Part shown: positions 26,802 through 35,919 of the stretch, one piece after another
How positions within the stretch are numbered: the first letter of the stretch is position 1
Layout of the letters: each line of letters starts with the position of its first letter
Assembly: GCF_000430645.1 (NCBI RefSeq)
Contig: NZ_KE387187.1
Coordinates: 62,001 to 126,000, forward strand
DNA: 64,000 nucleotides
Source: Aquimarina latercula DSM 2041
Lineage (GTDB): Bacteria > Bacteroidota > Bacteroidia > Flavobacteriales > Flavobacteriaceae
Reading direction: 5' to 3'
Program-made: the position numbers and the translations under genes
Notes under the pieces: generated by a model
What the model was told of the DNA's origin: nothing
The model's input: the letters and a program-made list of their open reading frames with translations, nothing else
Database searches by the model: none

Positions 26802-27599
26802 TTATGTTAAGATCTCATATCTTGAAATCTTTGCTTTAAAATATTCTAACTTCTGTCCATTAATATTCCAAATTCCTGTCATCGAATTAGGAAGTAAGAA
26901 CCCATCATAACTTTTATACGCTCCTATTTCTCCTATAAAATTTTCTAGAATAGTATCTCTATATCTTTTAGTTTCGAAATGATCTATTAAACCGTTCTCA
27001 GCAAAAAAGAAAAACCCTTCAATAGTAAGATTTCCTTTTACCATAATAGCCTTTACACTCCTAGTGCTTATAGTTTCCCATGAAATATCAGAATCCAAAA
27101 ATCCAACAGGAAACCATATCAATTCTCCTAAGTACCTCGCTAAAGAACTCTGATCTACTTCTCGACCAAAGAACCGAGCTATATTTTTAAAACCAAAAAA
27201 ACTAACTTTCACTTCTCCCTTATTATTTATGCTCTTATCTCTGATAAGTATTGGAAAACTTTTTGCTTTCCAGATAAACCCATAATTAACTGAAGACATA
27301 TATTGAACAGCTGTAAAGCTTCTCCATTTCTTATCTATACCGGCTCTGATTTTACCAGCTTGATTGAATACGACATTGCAATATTTTGGTTTTCCCAACA
27401 CTCCTACTTTAATCAAATAATTTTTTACCAAATCAGGAAGTCCATTCATATCCTCTAATGAAATCTTTACATTAGACTTATTATTAAGACCAAGGAGAAC
27501 TGCTTTTTCTTGTTCTACATTATTATTAAATAACAAAAAACCAATTACACCTACTAATATTAATATTATCAAGAATCCACCTATTATCCATAAAACCAT
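26802..27599 (-). CDS. DUF6544-like membrane-anchored protein
   Basis: A 265-residue protein with an N-terminal membrane helix (about 3-27) and a soluble domain outside. The segments LPDLVKNYL, FNQAGKIRAG, GELIWFPVGFLD and GLIDHFETKRYRD fit a family of unknown function (DUF6544/6920 type) common in Bacteroidota. It is a lone minus-strand gene; role unknown. The 250-base gap upstream of it holds an FNR-like box that serves the divergent gene at 27854. Confidence 0.65.
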   Translation of the reverse strand: MVLWIIGGFLIILILVGVIGFLLFNNNVEQEKAVLLGLNNKSNVKISLEDMNGLPDLVKNYLIKVGVLGKPKYCNVVFNQAGKIRAGIDKKWRSFTAVQYMSSVNYGFIWKAKSFPILIRDKSINNKGEVKVSFFGFKNIARFFGREVDQSSLARYLGELIWFPVGFLDSDISWETISTRSVKAIMVKGNLTIEGFFFFAENGLIDHFETKRYRDTILENFIGEIGAYKSYDGFLLPNSMTGIWNINGQKLEYFKAKISRYEILT

Positions 27600-27784
27600 T
27601 TTTCCTATTTTTTAAATACTATCACAGTCTATTTTATGATTCGACCTGTCTGATTTGTAAAATTTAAATCAAGTATAACTTCCAATAAGGATAATCACTG
27701 TTCCTCATTTAATTATTTAAAATATTAAACTTATTATCCGAATTACAACTATCCAAATTTCATAGAAAACACAATGTTTTGGAA

Positions 27785-27796
27785 TGACATTTATCA
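27785..27796 (+). promoter_or_regulatory. FNR/CRP-like box, 27854 operon
   Basis: TGACATTTATCA, with TATTTTTG (27820-27827) centred 33 bp downstream and the ATG at 27854 63.5 bp from the box centre. Confidence 0.8.
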
Positions 27797-27853
27797 TATT
27801 TAAAAACAAAGAGAGCCATTATTTTTGAAATAAATTTAAAGATCACTATAGTT

Positions 27854-28240
27854 ATGGACGTATCAATTTTTTTAGCTAAATTCTGGGGATGGTATCTTCT
27901 CATATTCTTTCTTATACTAAGTTTTAATACCACTCGTATAAAACAAGTTTTTGAAAATCTGAAAGATCAAAAATTCTTGATAACTACCTCTTTTATAGCT
28001 ATCATTATTGGATTACTCAATATTCTTTTTCATAACATATGGGAACCAAATTGGAAATTTATAATCACCGCTATAGGTTGGATTTCATTAGGGATAGGAT
28101 TAGCACTATTTATTTTTCCTGAAGGAACTACAAAGTGGCTAGAATTCATTAACATAAAGCTAGTGCAAATATTATATGTTTTATTATTCTTAATTGGAAT
28201 TTTCTTACTCAACATATCCTATCAATTAGTACCATATTAA
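27854..28240 (+). CDS. Small four-helix membrane protein
   Basis: A 128-residue protein with four hydrophobic segments (about 10-30, 40-60, 68-88, 97-125). No family assigned. It is the first gene after an FNR-like box and is followed by a flavodoxin-like gene and a ribosome hibernation factor in the same direction, which points to a role under oxygen limitation or stress; no specific function is visible. Confidence 0.6.
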   Translation: MDVSIFLAKFWGWYLLIFFLILSFNTTRIKQVFENLKDQKFLITTSFIAIIIGLLNILFHNIWEPNWKFIITAIGWISLGIGLALFIFPEGTTKWLEFINIKLVQILYVLLFLIGIFLLNISYQLVPY

Positions 28241-28352
28241 TAGTATAAAAACGCAAGTACGCACATAAAAAGCTGAAGAAATCAAAAGATAAAGAAAAAC
28301 TATAGCCTACTAAAAATCTTATACTTTGAGTGCCAACTAAAGCATCTTATTA

Positions 28353-28949
28353 ATGAAAAGAAAAAAAATGAATAACTTATTATTGGTAATAGGATTGATA
28401 TTAGCAATTTGGATGACTCTTTCCATTGTTGTAAGAAAAAAAGGAGCAAAAAGAATATCATTTATAGGCTCATCTACCAATGAATATAAAGCACTAATCA
28501 TTTATGATCCTGATCCAATTTACAACCTAGACGAAAAGATTAGTCGGTCCTTTGCTAAAGGCCTAGCTGAAAATGGATGGTTATCAACATTATCAACTGT
28601 AACTTCTACATCAGAAATAAAGGAAAAAGAACAATTTGATCTTTACGTATTTTGCTCAAACACTTACAACTGGGCTCCTGATAAGGCTATAAAAGAATAC
28701 ATTAATAACAGTAATCATCTAAAAGAAAAAAAAGTGGTTGCAATTACTTTAGGGAGTGGTGCAACAAAAAGATCACAACGAATACTCGAAGAATTAATAA
28801 AAAAAAGAGGAGCAAAATTAATGGGATCCAGAGAATTTTGGCTAATGAAACCTAATAACGAATCAAAATCGAAAAGATCTAACATTAAGATTGCTGTAGA
28901 AATGGCAAATACTTTTGGAAAAGAAATTGCTAAAAAAATTAAAAACTAA
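28353..28949 (+). CDS. Membrane-anchored flavodoxin-like protein
   Basis: A 198-residue protein with an N-terminal membrane helix (about 8-25) followed by a flavodoxin-like alpha/beta domain (KALIIYDPDPIYNLDEKISRSFAKGL, then LYVFCSNTYNW and KVVAITLGSGA). The phosphate loop is not the classical TxTGxT, so FMN binding is uncertain. It lies between the 27854 membrane protein and the hibernation factor (12 bases downstream) and is probably in their operon. Confidence 0.6.
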   Translation: MKRKKMNNLLLVIGLILAIWMTLSIVVRKKGAKRISFIGSSTNEYKALIIYDPDPIYNLDEKISRSFAKGLAENGWLSTLSTVTSTSEIKEKEQFDLYVFCSNTYNWAPDKAIKEYINNSNHLKEKKVVAITLGSGATKRSQRILEELIKKRGAKLMGSREFWLMKPNNESKSKRSNIKIAVEMANTFGKEIAKKIKN

Positions 28950-28961
28950 AATTACTTACTT

Positions 28962-29264
28962 ATGAAAACAAACATTCAGTTCGTACAAATGCCAACAAGT
29001 GAATATATGGAAGGTTATGTACAAGAAAAATTAGAAAAATTATATAAAAAATATGATTGGATCATTAAATCAGATGTATTTTTCAAAAAAGAAAACGATC
29101 CCAAAGGAAATGGAAAAATATGTGATGTTGAATTAAGTTTATCAGGTCCAAAAATATTCGCTACATCTAACGAGAAGAATTTTGAATTAGCTGTTAAAGA
29201 AACAATTAGCGATCTAGAAAAACAACTCAAAAAGAGAAAGCAAGAGATGAAACCATATATCTAA
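28962..29264 (+). CDS. Ribosome hibernation promoting factor (HPF/RaiA family)
   Basis: A 100-residue short-form protein. It has the beta-alpha-beta-beta-beta-alpha layout of the family: TNIQFVQMPTSEYMEGYVQEKLEKL, then the acidic and basic strands, and the final helix LAVKETISDLEKQLKKRKQE. It binds the small ribosomal subunit when growth stops and protects idle ribosomes. The apparent operon starts at an FNR-like box, coupling hibernation to low oxygen or stress. Confidence 0.85.
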   Translation: MKTNIQFVQMPTSEYMEGYVQEKLEKLYKKYDWIIKSDVFFKKENDPKGNGKICDVELSLSGPKIFATSNEKNFELAVKETISDLEKQLKKRKQEMKPYI

Positions 29265-29383
29265 ATATTTATTAGAAATTCATAGAGGGTATTAAGGAGA
29301 GCCTTAATACCCTTCTCTATATCTTGATACGATAAAGAAATTATAAATTCAAACTCAAAAACCGATGGTATTTTTCACTTTCA

Positions 29384-30262
29384 TTACTTCGGTTTTGATT
29401 TCCAAAAACCATATAAAAGTTGTCCAAAAAAGTTTTTAGGCACTTTTTCATCTCCGGGAAAACCGATTTCGATAGTACCACTATTCTCCGGTATGTAATT
29501 CGTTTTAAAAATATAATCCCATACACTCAAACTAATTCCAAAGTTAACACCATAGGAATCTTTTGGTAGTGCATAAGAGTGATGGTATAAATGCATAACT
29601 GGATTATTTAAAATATACTTCATAGGTCCCCAAGTAATTTTAATATTTGCGTGATTAAAATGCCCTATAGTAATAGCTACGAAATGTACAATATAGGCTT
29701 GCTCCGGTTCAAAACCTCCTAGAATCATTACTCCAATAGTTTTCAAAGGTTTATAAAATATATTTTCCATCCAATGATATCTAAGATGAGCTGCAAAACC
29801 CATTTCCTTGACTGAATGATGAATCTTATGAAATCTCCAAAGAAAGGGATATTTGTGAAGTAGCACATGGGTAAACCACTGAACAAAATCCAAGATGATA
29901 AAAAAGACAATTAATTGTCCCCACATTGGTAAATCAGAAATGTCTAAAAGTGTCAAACTTTTAGCTGATATTCCAACATCTGCGAAAAACACTGCAATAA
30001 GTTGATAGAACCCACTAATTACAATCGCAAAAACGAAAAAATTGAAGAACATATAAAACCCATCTAACCAAAAATCTTTTCTAAAAACAGACTGTTCTTT
30101 TCTCCAAGGAAATAGTACTTCCAAACTCCAAACCAGCAATGAAATTACTATCAGACCCCAAAAATAATTTGTATACCAAGGCACTTCTAATAGTATTGAA
30201 TTCCAGGTCCACTGGATATTATTGATAAAAGCATCAATAAAGGCATTGATATACTTCTCCAT
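29384..30262 (-). CDS. Sterol desaturase/fatty acid hydroxylase family protein
   Basis: A 292-residue membrane protein with four hydrophobic segments and the histidine clusters of the family: HVLLHK, RFHKIHHS, HFNHAN and HLYHHSYALP. These form a di-iron site for oxygen-dependent hydroxylation or desaturation of lipids. Bacteroidota members act on fatty acids, carotenoids or ether lipids, so the substrate is open. It is a single minus-strand gene. Confidence 0.88.
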   Translation of the reverse strand: MEKYINAFIDAFINNIQWTWNSILLEVPWYTNYFWGLIVISLLVWSLEVLFPWRKEQSVFRKDFWLDGFYMFFNFFVFAIVISGFYQLIAVFFADVGISAKSLTLLDISDLPMWGQLIVFFIILDFVQWFTHVLLHKYPFLWRFHKIHHSVKEMGFAAHLRYHWMENIFYKPLKTIGVMILGGFEPEQAYIVHFVAITIGHFNHANIKITWGPMKYILNNPVMHLYHHSYALPKDSYGVNFGISLSVWDYIFKTNYIPENSGTIEIGFPGDEKVPKNFFGQLLYGFWKSKPK

Positions 30263-30441
30263 AGCATAAAATTTTATAGAATAACGGATACTATTCTGTC
30301 GTCTAAAACATTAAAACATTTCTTTTCCTACCTCATCTAATCAACGAAATAATTTCACAGCTTAAAAATATAAAAAGTGAATACTTCTTTCAGTAACTTA
30401 TGTTACAATATATAAATACAGAAAAACCATCTTTATAAAAA

Positions 30442-30714
30442 CTAATAACGAATTTCAAACATTGTATAAGGTAAAACATCACCTTCTTCTATAGAAACAT
30501 CAGTAACTTCAGCCAATTCTGGTCCTTTACCACACCAATCTAAGAATGTTTTTAGTTGTGTCTTATTCCCTTCAACCTCTATATAAACATTACCATCAGA
30601 CATATTCTTTACAATTCCTCTTACATCTAATTCCCACGCTTTTTCTAAGGTACTTTTTCTGTACCAAACTCCTTGTACTTTTCCTTTTACAACTATATTA
30701 TAATGTTTGACCAT
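30442..30714 (-). CDS. acyP: Acylphosphatase
   Basis: A 90-residue protein of the standard length. The catalytic loop VKGKVQGVWYRKST contains the phosphate-binding Arg, and GIVKNMSDGNVYIEVEG contains the catalytic Asn. It hydrolyses acyl phosphates such as 1,3-bisphosphoglycerate and acetyl phosphate. It stands alone and is divergent from a universal stress protein gene. Confidence 0.95.
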   Translation of the reverse strand: MVKHYNIVVKGKVQGVWYRKSTLEKAWELDVRGIVKNMSDGNVYIEVEGNKTQLKTFLDWCGKGPELAEVTDVSIEEGDVLPYTMFEIRY

Positions 30715-30833
30715 ATTACTTTGTCATTAAAACTTCAATATTATACAATATACCTAAAGTTCGAAACAACTATAAAACATTTAACTATTCTTATAAATAT
30801 GCATGATAATAAAACTATCACGAATTGTAAGTA

Positions 30834-30845
30834 TGAGAATTATCA
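30834..30845 (+). promoter_or_regulatory. FNR/CRP-like box, first universal stress protein
   Basis: TGAGAATTATCA; TACTTTTG (30869-30876) is centred 33 bp downstream; start codon at 30897 is 57.5 bp from the box centre. Confidence 0.78.
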
Positions 30846-30896
30846 TATTAATTAATCTAAACATCTTCTACTTTTGATTTTGTAAAACAATTAGAT

Positions 30897-31733
30897 ATGA
30901 AAAAAATTCTTGTTCCAATAGACTTTTCTGAGAATTCAGAATATGCATTACGTGTTGCAGCTTCAATTGCAAAGCAACAACAAGCAGAAATTATTGTGCT
31001 ACACATGCTTGGTTTATCCGAAGCAATCTTAACTAAAGACGAAGCACAAGAAACTGCTGAGGCCATTTATTATTTAAAACTTGCCGAAAAAAGATTTAGT
31101 ACATTTTTAAATAAAGATTTCCTAAATGGAATTAAAGTAACAGAAACAGTACAAAACTATAAGATATTTAGCGAACTAAATGAAGTCGCAAAGGAAAACA
31201 ATGTAGATCTTATCGTTATGGGCTCCCATGGAAGCAGCGGATTAAGTGAAGTATTCGTTGGATCGAATACCGAAAAAGTGGTTCGTACTTCCGATGTCCC
31301 TGTGCTAGTAATTAAACATAAAATTGATGAATTTATAATTAAGGAAGCTGTCTTTGCTTGTGACTTTAAAATAGAAAACATCAAAGCTTATAATAAAGCA
31401 AAAAGATTGTTTGAATTATTAGATGCTACATTACACTTAGTTTATGTAAACTTACCAGGTGATCGATTTAGGAATTCTAATCAAATTGAAAAACGCATTA
31501 AAGACTTTCTTTTTAAGGCGGATTCTGGAAATTTAGAGAATTTTGAAAATGTATATGTCCAAAATGATTATTCTGTCGAAAGTGGAATTTTTAACTACTG
31601 TAAAAAAGTAAATGCTGATATTATTGGAATACCAACTCACGGAAGACAAGGAATATCACACTTTTTTAATGGAAGTATTGGAGAGGATATTGCAAATCAT
31701 GCTAATGAACCCGTTATTACGTTTAAGATTTAG
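30897..31733 (+). CDS. Universal stress protein, tandem two-domain type
   Basis: A 278-residue protein of two UspA domains. The first (KKILVPIDFSENSEYAL ... VMGSHGSSGLSEVFVGSNTEKVVRTSDVPVLVIK, shown as separate blocks) keeps the ATP-binding pattern GxxG-9x-GS. The second is diverged but ends with GIPTHGRQGISHFFNGS. The promoter carries an FNR-like box, so it belongs to the low-oxygen regulon. It is a single-gene unit with a strong terminator. Confidence 0.92.
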   Translation: MKKILVPIDFSENSEYALRVAASIAKQQQAEIIVLHMLGLSEAILTKDEAQETAEAIYYLKLAEKRFSTFLNKDFLNGIKVTETVQNYKIFSELNEVAKENNVDLIVMGSHGSSGLSEVFVGSNTEKVVRTSDVPVLVIKHKIDEFIIKEAVFACDFKIENIKAYNKAKRLFELLDATLHLVYVNLPGDRFRNSNQIEKRIKDFLFKADSGNLENFENVYVQNDYSVESGIFNYCKKVNADIIGIPTHGRQGISHFFNGSIGEDIANHANEPVITFKI

Positions 31734-31759
31734 GATTATATAAGTTTTTATAGTACTCT

Positions 31760-31804
31760 ATCAAGTCTTCTGAAAAAAGTATTTTCAGAAGACTTGATTT
31801 TTTC
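31760..31804. terminator. Bidirectional terminator, long stem
   Basis: A 17-bp perfect stem: 31760-31776 pairs with 31782-31798 around loop AAGTA, followed by TTTTTT. It separates the convergent stress protein and deoD genes. Confidence 0.88.
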
Positions 31805-32503
31805 TTATAAAATACCTAAGGCTATTTCAACCATTTTGCTAAAAGTAGTTTCTCTTTCTTCAGAAGAAGTTCTTTCTCCGGTAACTAAGGAATCAGAAAT
31901 CGTTAAAATTGCTAATGCTTTTACATTAAATTTTGCTGCAATTGTATACAAACCTGCCGCTTCCATTTCGACACAAAGCACCCCATATTCTGCCCATTTT
32001 TTATAGGAATTAAAATCATCTTCATAGAACTCATCTGCAGATAATACATTTCCTGCTTTTATGGGAATACTATGTTCATTAGCATACTTGACAGCTTTCA
32101 TTAACAAATCAAAATTTGCTGTTGGAGAGTAATCCGAATTGATAAACCGAGAATTATTAATTCCAGAGGTAGAAGAAGCTGCCATGGCAATCACGATATC
32201 TCTTAGTTTAACTTCCTTCTGATAAGATCCCGAAGAACCTACCCTAATTAAGTTCTTTACTCCAAAATCATTTATTAATTCATGACAATAGATTAATGAA
32301 GATGGAATGCCCATTCCAGTTCCTTGTACGGAGACTTTTTTGCCTTTATAAGTTCCTGTATATCCAAACATACCACGCACTTCATTATAACATACCGGGT
32401 TATCTAAAAATGTTTCTGCAATCCATTTTGCCCTCATAGGATCTCCTGGTAACAAAACAGTTTCTGCTACCTCACCTCTCTTTGCTGCGATATGTGTACT
32501 CAT
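31805..32503 (-). CDS. deoD: Purine nucleoside phosphorylase, DeoD type
   Basis: A 232-residue hexameric-type phosphorylase. Conserved blocks: TVLLPGDPMRAKWIAETFL, RVGSSGSYQ for phosphate binding, VEMEAAGLY and ILTISDS. It splits purine (deoxy)nucleosides into base and (deoxy)ribose 1-phosphate. It lies directly after deoC, giving a purine deoxynucleoside salvage pair. Both are the last genes of a minus-strand operon that starts at 34973 under an FNR-like box. Confidence 0.95.
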   Translation of the reverse strand: MSTHIAAKRGEVAETVLLPGDPMRAKWIAETFLDNPVCYNEVRGMFGYTGTYKGKKVSVQGTGMGIPSSLIYCHELINDFGVKNLIRVGSSGSYQKEVKLRDIVIAMAASSTSGINNSRFINSDYSPTANFDLLMKAVKYANEHSIPIKAGNVLSADEFYEDDFNSYKKWAEYGVLCVEMEAAGLYTIAAKFNVKALAILTISDSLVTGERTSSEERETTFSKMVEIALGIL

Positions 32504-32509
32504 AAGCGA

Positions 32510-33154
32510 TTATTTTGAAGTTACCAAAGCTACACTAGAAGAAGTACCTAATCGAGAAACTCCCATATTGATATATTGCACTGCGGTTTTGGCATCTCTA
32601 ATTCCACCTGAAGCTTTTATCTGGATTGCATCCATCGCAATCTCCTTCATTAACCTTATATCTCCTAATGTTGCTCCTCCATCTCCAAAACCGGTAGATG
32701 TTTTTATAAAATCCGCACCTGCATCAATAGATAATTGGCAAGCGATTTTCTTTTCCTCTTCAGTAAGATAACTATTCTCCAAAATTACTTTTAGCACATT
32801 ATCTCCAATGGCTTTTTTTATCAAAGCAATTTCATCCTGAACAATTTTATGATAACCGGATTTAAGTAATCCTATATTTAGCACCATATCTATTTCATTT
32901 GCTCCATCATCAATACACTGTTTAGCTTCAAATACCTTAACTTTAGTAGTCATGGCTCCTAAGGGAAATCCAACTACAGCTGCAATTTTAATATCTGATT
33001 TCATTAATTCGCTACAAGCTAAACCTACATAAGCACCATTAACACATACTGAATAAAAACCATATCGTTTAGCTTCCGTACATAATTTCTTAATATCCTC
33101 TACAGTAGCTGTCGGTTTTAAAAGGGTATGATCTATATATTGATTAAGTTTCAT
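32510..33154 (-). CDS. deoC: Deoxyribose-phosphate aldolase
   Basis: A 214-residue class I aldolase TIM barrel. The Schiff-base lysine lies in ADFIKTSTGFG, and IDHTLLKPTAT, VVGFPLGA, EIDMVLNIG and IKASGGIRD are typical. It cleaves deoxyribose 5-phosphate to glyceraldehyde 3-phosphate and acetaldehyde. It is close to thioredoxin (3 bases) and deoD (6 bases), so all are co-transcribed. Confidence 0.96.
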   Translation of the reverse strand: MKLNQYIDHTLLKPTATVEDIKKLCTEAKRYGFYSVCVNGAYVGLACSELMKSDIKIAAVVGFPLGAMTTKVKVFEAKQCIDDGANEIDMVLNIGLLKSGYHKIVQDEIALIKKAIGDNVLKVILENSYLTEEEKKIACQLSIDAGADFIKTSTGFGDGGATLGDIRLMKEIAMDAIQIKASGGIRDAKTAVQYINMGVSRLGTSSSVALVTSK

Positions 33155-33157
33155 GGG

Positions 33158-33457
33158 CTATTTATTAGCATTTATAATACTAATTATCTCCGTTTTTTGT
33201 AAAACTCCTGATTGTCGCCAAAGTTGTTTCCCTTCTTTAAAAAGTAACATTGTGGGTACTCCTCTAACTTGATATCTAGCTGCTAATGGTTGATTTTTAT
33301 CTACATCAATTTTCACAATTTTTATTGATGTTCCTAATTCTTCTTTCACCTCTTTTAAAATAGGAGCTAATGTTTTACAAGGACCACACCAATCTGCATA
33401 AAAATCTACCAGTACAGGTGTATTAGAATCTATAATATTACTAAAGCTATCTTTCAT
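33158..33457 (-). CDS. trxA: Thioredoxin
   Basis: A 99-residue thioredoxin with the active site WCGPCKTLAP and the cis-Pro motif GVPTMLLF. It lacks a signal peptide and so acts in the cytoplasm as a general disulfide reductant. Its start overlaps the upstream DUF998-like gene by 4 bases. Its place in an operon with deoCD and a lipoprotein is unusual, and all share one FNR-like box. Confidence 0.94.
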   Translation of the reverse strand: MKDSFSNIIDSNTPVLVDFYADWCGPCKTLAPILKEVKEELGTSIKIVKIDVDKNQPLAARYQVRGVPTMLLFKEGKQLWRQSGVLQKTEIISIINANK

Positions 33458-34089
33458 TTTTGATTTTCTTTTATTAATTTAAAATATTCTTTTTTTGCAT
33501 AAACATATTCATAATATTTAAAAGAATATAATATCCACCCAAAAGTGATAATAAATATCCCTCGTTGATATATCCCTCTATAATCAGAATGAATAAACAT
33601 CAAAAAAGATCCTATTAAAGTAATTATCCCAACAAACAACGCCATCAACTTTTGACTCTTCCATCTTGCAGCGAAACTAATGACTAAAGAATATGCACAA
33701 AATGAAATACCAGTAATGATCGAAAATACAGAATGCATTTCATTTTGAAAAGAATCAAAAACGAGCTTTCGATCTATAGGAGCAGATAAATATATTGCAG
33801 ATAATACGAGAGAGAAACAAAAAACAAGTAATATTAATAACTGAACACGTTGCTTTTGTAATATTCTGAAACCATTAACAAAGCTTATCAAACCAAGTAA
33901 AATAAGAACAAAGTTCATGATCCAATTATAAGGAGTTTTTTGTGCTCCTAGTTCATATAAAGTGTGTTTTGATATCGAATATTGTGGATCAGAAAAAAAA
34001 GGCAATATAAATGCTATTACTATTAGGGTAATATATAACCCACATAAAAAAAGGTAATTCTTATACTGCTTTTTTCTATAACCTTTCAT
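33454..34089 (-). CDS. DUF998-like membrane protein
   Basis: A 211-residue protein with about six hydrophobic segments. The segment YSISKHTLYELGAQKTPYNW after the first helix is typical of DUF998 proteins, whose function is unknown. It overlaps the lipoprotein gene upstream and trxA downstream by 4 bases each, so the three are translationally coupled. Confidence 0.65.
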   Translation of the reverse strand: MKGYRKKQYKNYLFLCGLYITLIVIAFILPFFSDPQYSISKHTLYELGAQKTPYNWIMNFVLILLGLISFVNGFRILQKQRVQLLILLVFCFSLVLSAIYLSAPIDRKLVFDSFQNEMHSVFSIITGISFCAYSLVISFAARWKSQKLMALFVGIITLIGSFLMFIHSDYRGIYQRGIFIITFGWILYSFKYYEYVYAKKEYFKLIKENQK

Positions 34090-34973
34090 CCTATTAATGG
34101 TTTATTATTATACTTTTTTATAAGATGAATAACATCATTTATGGGAACCTCTATAGCATATGTCCCTGTATATGAAGGACAGATAATACAGTCGTCAAAA
34201 TAAAATTTAATAACATCTTCCGTAATAACAAAATTGTTTTTATAAACCTTAAAATCTTCCTCAGACAATTGCCAACATTCATAATATAAGTCTCCAGAAT
34301 TTATTCCGTCAGATATCACAGTATTGATAGTGGTTAGCAACTCACTTTCTGAATTATCAACAAAAAAATCGTTATAATATAGAAATCCATGATTCTCTAA
34401 ATCGTAATTAAGGCACTCGAACATATAGGTGGAATGTTTCATCCCCGAATAATAATTTTCTTTATAAAGTAGCACACTGATAAGTTGTTGTTTTACCGTG
34501 TATATTTTATAATCAATAATTCGTTTATCCATGCACCTGCCAATTGCTAGAGAATCACAGAATAGGACTTTATCTTCCAAAATTTCATTTTCAGTAGCTT
34601 CAATATTTAAGTAATTTTCAGACAGAAATTCATTAAACACAGAATTATTTTCATCCATATTCTCATTTAGATAAGGATACTTATAATCCAAAACATACAC
34701 ATCTTCTGCTTTATAGAATTGCTTATCTATAACTAGTTCCTGTAATTTATGTTCGTCATCTTTTGTAGAGATAAGACGCTCTACTTTTGTTGATTTTGTT
34801 TTTTCCTGATGTAGTTCTTGTTGCTCTTCTAATAAATACTGTATACTATCTTCACTTAGAGTATTGTCTTTTTCTATCTGTGTAGTGTAGGTTTCAGGTT
34901 TTTCTTTGATCTGAGTTTTATTATTACAAGCGATTAAGCTTAACATCACAAAACTGGTAATTAGCGTTCTCAT
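34086..34973 (-). CDS. Lipoprotein, RsiV/DUF3298-like
   Basis: A 295-residue protein with a lipobox (LSLIAC, Cys near residue 16) and a glutamine/glutamate-rich linker. The domain about 75-290 has YYSGMKHSTYMFECLNYDLENHG (conserved blocks) and a C-terminal FDDCIICPSYTGTYAIEVP region resembling the DUF3298/RsiV fold, which in other bacteria binds muramyl ligands such as lysozyme-released sugars. That fit is moderate. It is the first gene of the operon ending in deoD. Confidence 0.62.
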   Translation of the reverse strand: MRTLITSFVMLSLIACNNKTQIKEKPETYTTQIEKDNTLSEDSIQYLLEEQQELHQEKTKSTKVERLISTKDDEHKLQELVIDKQFYKAEDVYVLDYKYPYLNENMDENNSVFNEFLSENYLNIEATENEILEDKVLFCDSLAIGRCMDKRIIDYKIYTVKQQLISVLLYKENYYSGMKHSTYMFECLNYDLENHGFLYYNDFFVDNSESELLTTINTVISDGINSGDLYYECWQLSEEDFKVYKNNFVITEDVIKFYFDDCIICPSYTGTYAIEVPINDVIHLIKKYNNKPLIG

Positions 34974-35024
34974 AGGATACTTTTTATTTTATATAAATGT
35001 AATAGGGCTACTTCTTAAAAAATA

Positions 35025-35036
35025 TGATATCCATCA
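35025..35036 (-). promoter_or_regulatory. FNR/CRP-like box, lipoprotein-trx-deoCD operon
   Basis: TGATATCCATCA. On the minus strand TACATTTA (35001-34994) is centred 33 bp away and the start at 34973 is 57.5 bp from the box centre. Confidence 0.78.
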
Positions 35037-35052
35037 GTTATATGGACATAAA

Positions 35053-35083
35053 AAAACGAGTCTCATCATATGAAACTCGTTTC
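35053..35083 (-). terminator. Terminator of the 35108-35392 gene
   Basis: AAACGAG (35054-35060) pairs with CTCGTTT (35076-35082), with an inner TCAT/ATGA pairing; on the minus strand a T-run follows. Confidence 0.7.
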
Positions 35084-35107
35084 TCATTAAGTGTTATATG
35101 TAAAATA

Positions 35108-35392
35108 TCAAAATAAACTATTCCCAATAATAAGTAAACTATTAACTAGTAGACTTACGATCAATAGATCTAATACTAATTTAGGCTTCTGAACTGTTAA
35201 TATCGCAGCATTATGGGCACTACAAACGGATACCGTTAAAAATACTAGAAGCATTTGTATAAAACCATTACCTCCTAATAAAGTGGTCATAATTGCAATT
35301 GAGCCTAAACAAGTAGATGCAATAATTGCTAAAGCAGAATATCCAATATAATTCTCAGAAAAATCAGCGTTAATTTTTGCGTATAATGTCAT
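35108..35392 (-). CDS. Small membrane protein, 94 residues
   Basis: A protein with three hydrophobic segments (about 17-38, 42-62, 72-94). No family recognised. It has its own promoter: an FNR-like box at 35449-35460 and TAATTTTA 33 bp away. The box overlaps the stop codon of the upstream gene. The size and regulation suggest a small inner-membrane protein needed at low oxygen. Confidence 0.62.
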   Translation of the reverse strand: MTLYAKINADFSENYIGYSALAIIASTCLGSIAIMTTLLGGNGFIQMLLVFLTVSVCSAHNAAILTVQKPKLVLDLLIVSLLVNSLLIIGNSLF

Positions 35393-35448
35393 GATCGTTT
35401 AATTTTTAAATTCAGTGTAAAATTACAAGGCTCTTACTAGTTAAAATA

Positions 35449-35460
35449 TGATAAAGATCA
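35449..35460 (-). promoter_or_regulatory. FNR/CRP-like box, 94-residue membrane protein
   Basis: TGATAAAGATCA; TAATTTTA (35425-35418, minus strand) is centred 33 bp away; the start at 35392 is 62.5 bp from the centre. The box overlaps the TGA stop (35460-35458) of the upstream gene. Confidence 0.8.
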
Positions 35461-35862
35461 GTTCTCAAAAATTAACTGAAGTTTTCCGAGCATCATCAAT
35501 TCTGATTTATTTTTACCAGAAAAAGCTCCTGCAATACTATTAGATGTATTCCATATCAATTTCTTTATGTTATCTGTAAAAAGTGATTTATTCTCGTGAT
35601 AAAAATCTTTAAATTCAAGAAAGCTATCTTCTGCAATTAATGATTCATAATCTAACCAATCAAAAACAATTTCTATTTGAAATGCAGCGTCAACGCCAAA
35701 TTCATCTTCTAGATCATCAACTGCCAACCATTCTGATTTAACTAAATTTCTCAACGAAGTATACTCTGATTTACGAACTACTTTGTCCGAAGCAGCAATA
35801 GCATAAAATAATTTACCTAAGCTTTGATAAAATGTAATTCCTATATTTTCTGTTGTATTCAT
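35458..35862 (-). CDS. TerB-like small protein
   Basis: A 134-residue all-helical soluble protein. The N-terminal pattern LGKLFYAIAASDKVVRKSEYTSLRNLV resembles the TerB (tellurite resistance B) helical fold, in which acidic residues bind metal, but the match is partial. It has its own FNR-like box (35920) and -7 element, and is followed at once by the promoter of the next gene. Confidence 0.6.
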   Translation of the reverse strand: MNTTENIGITFYQSLGKLFYAIAASDKVVRKSEYTSLRNLVKSEWLAVDDLEDEFGVDAAFQIEIVFDWLDYESLIAEDSFLEFKDFYHENKSLFTDNIKKLIWNTSNSIAGAFSGKNKSELMMLGKLQLIFEN

Positions 35863-35919
35863 TTTTCTAAAATTATTGGTTTAAAACATAAAATTAATAT
35901 ATGAAATTCACCTTTTCTA

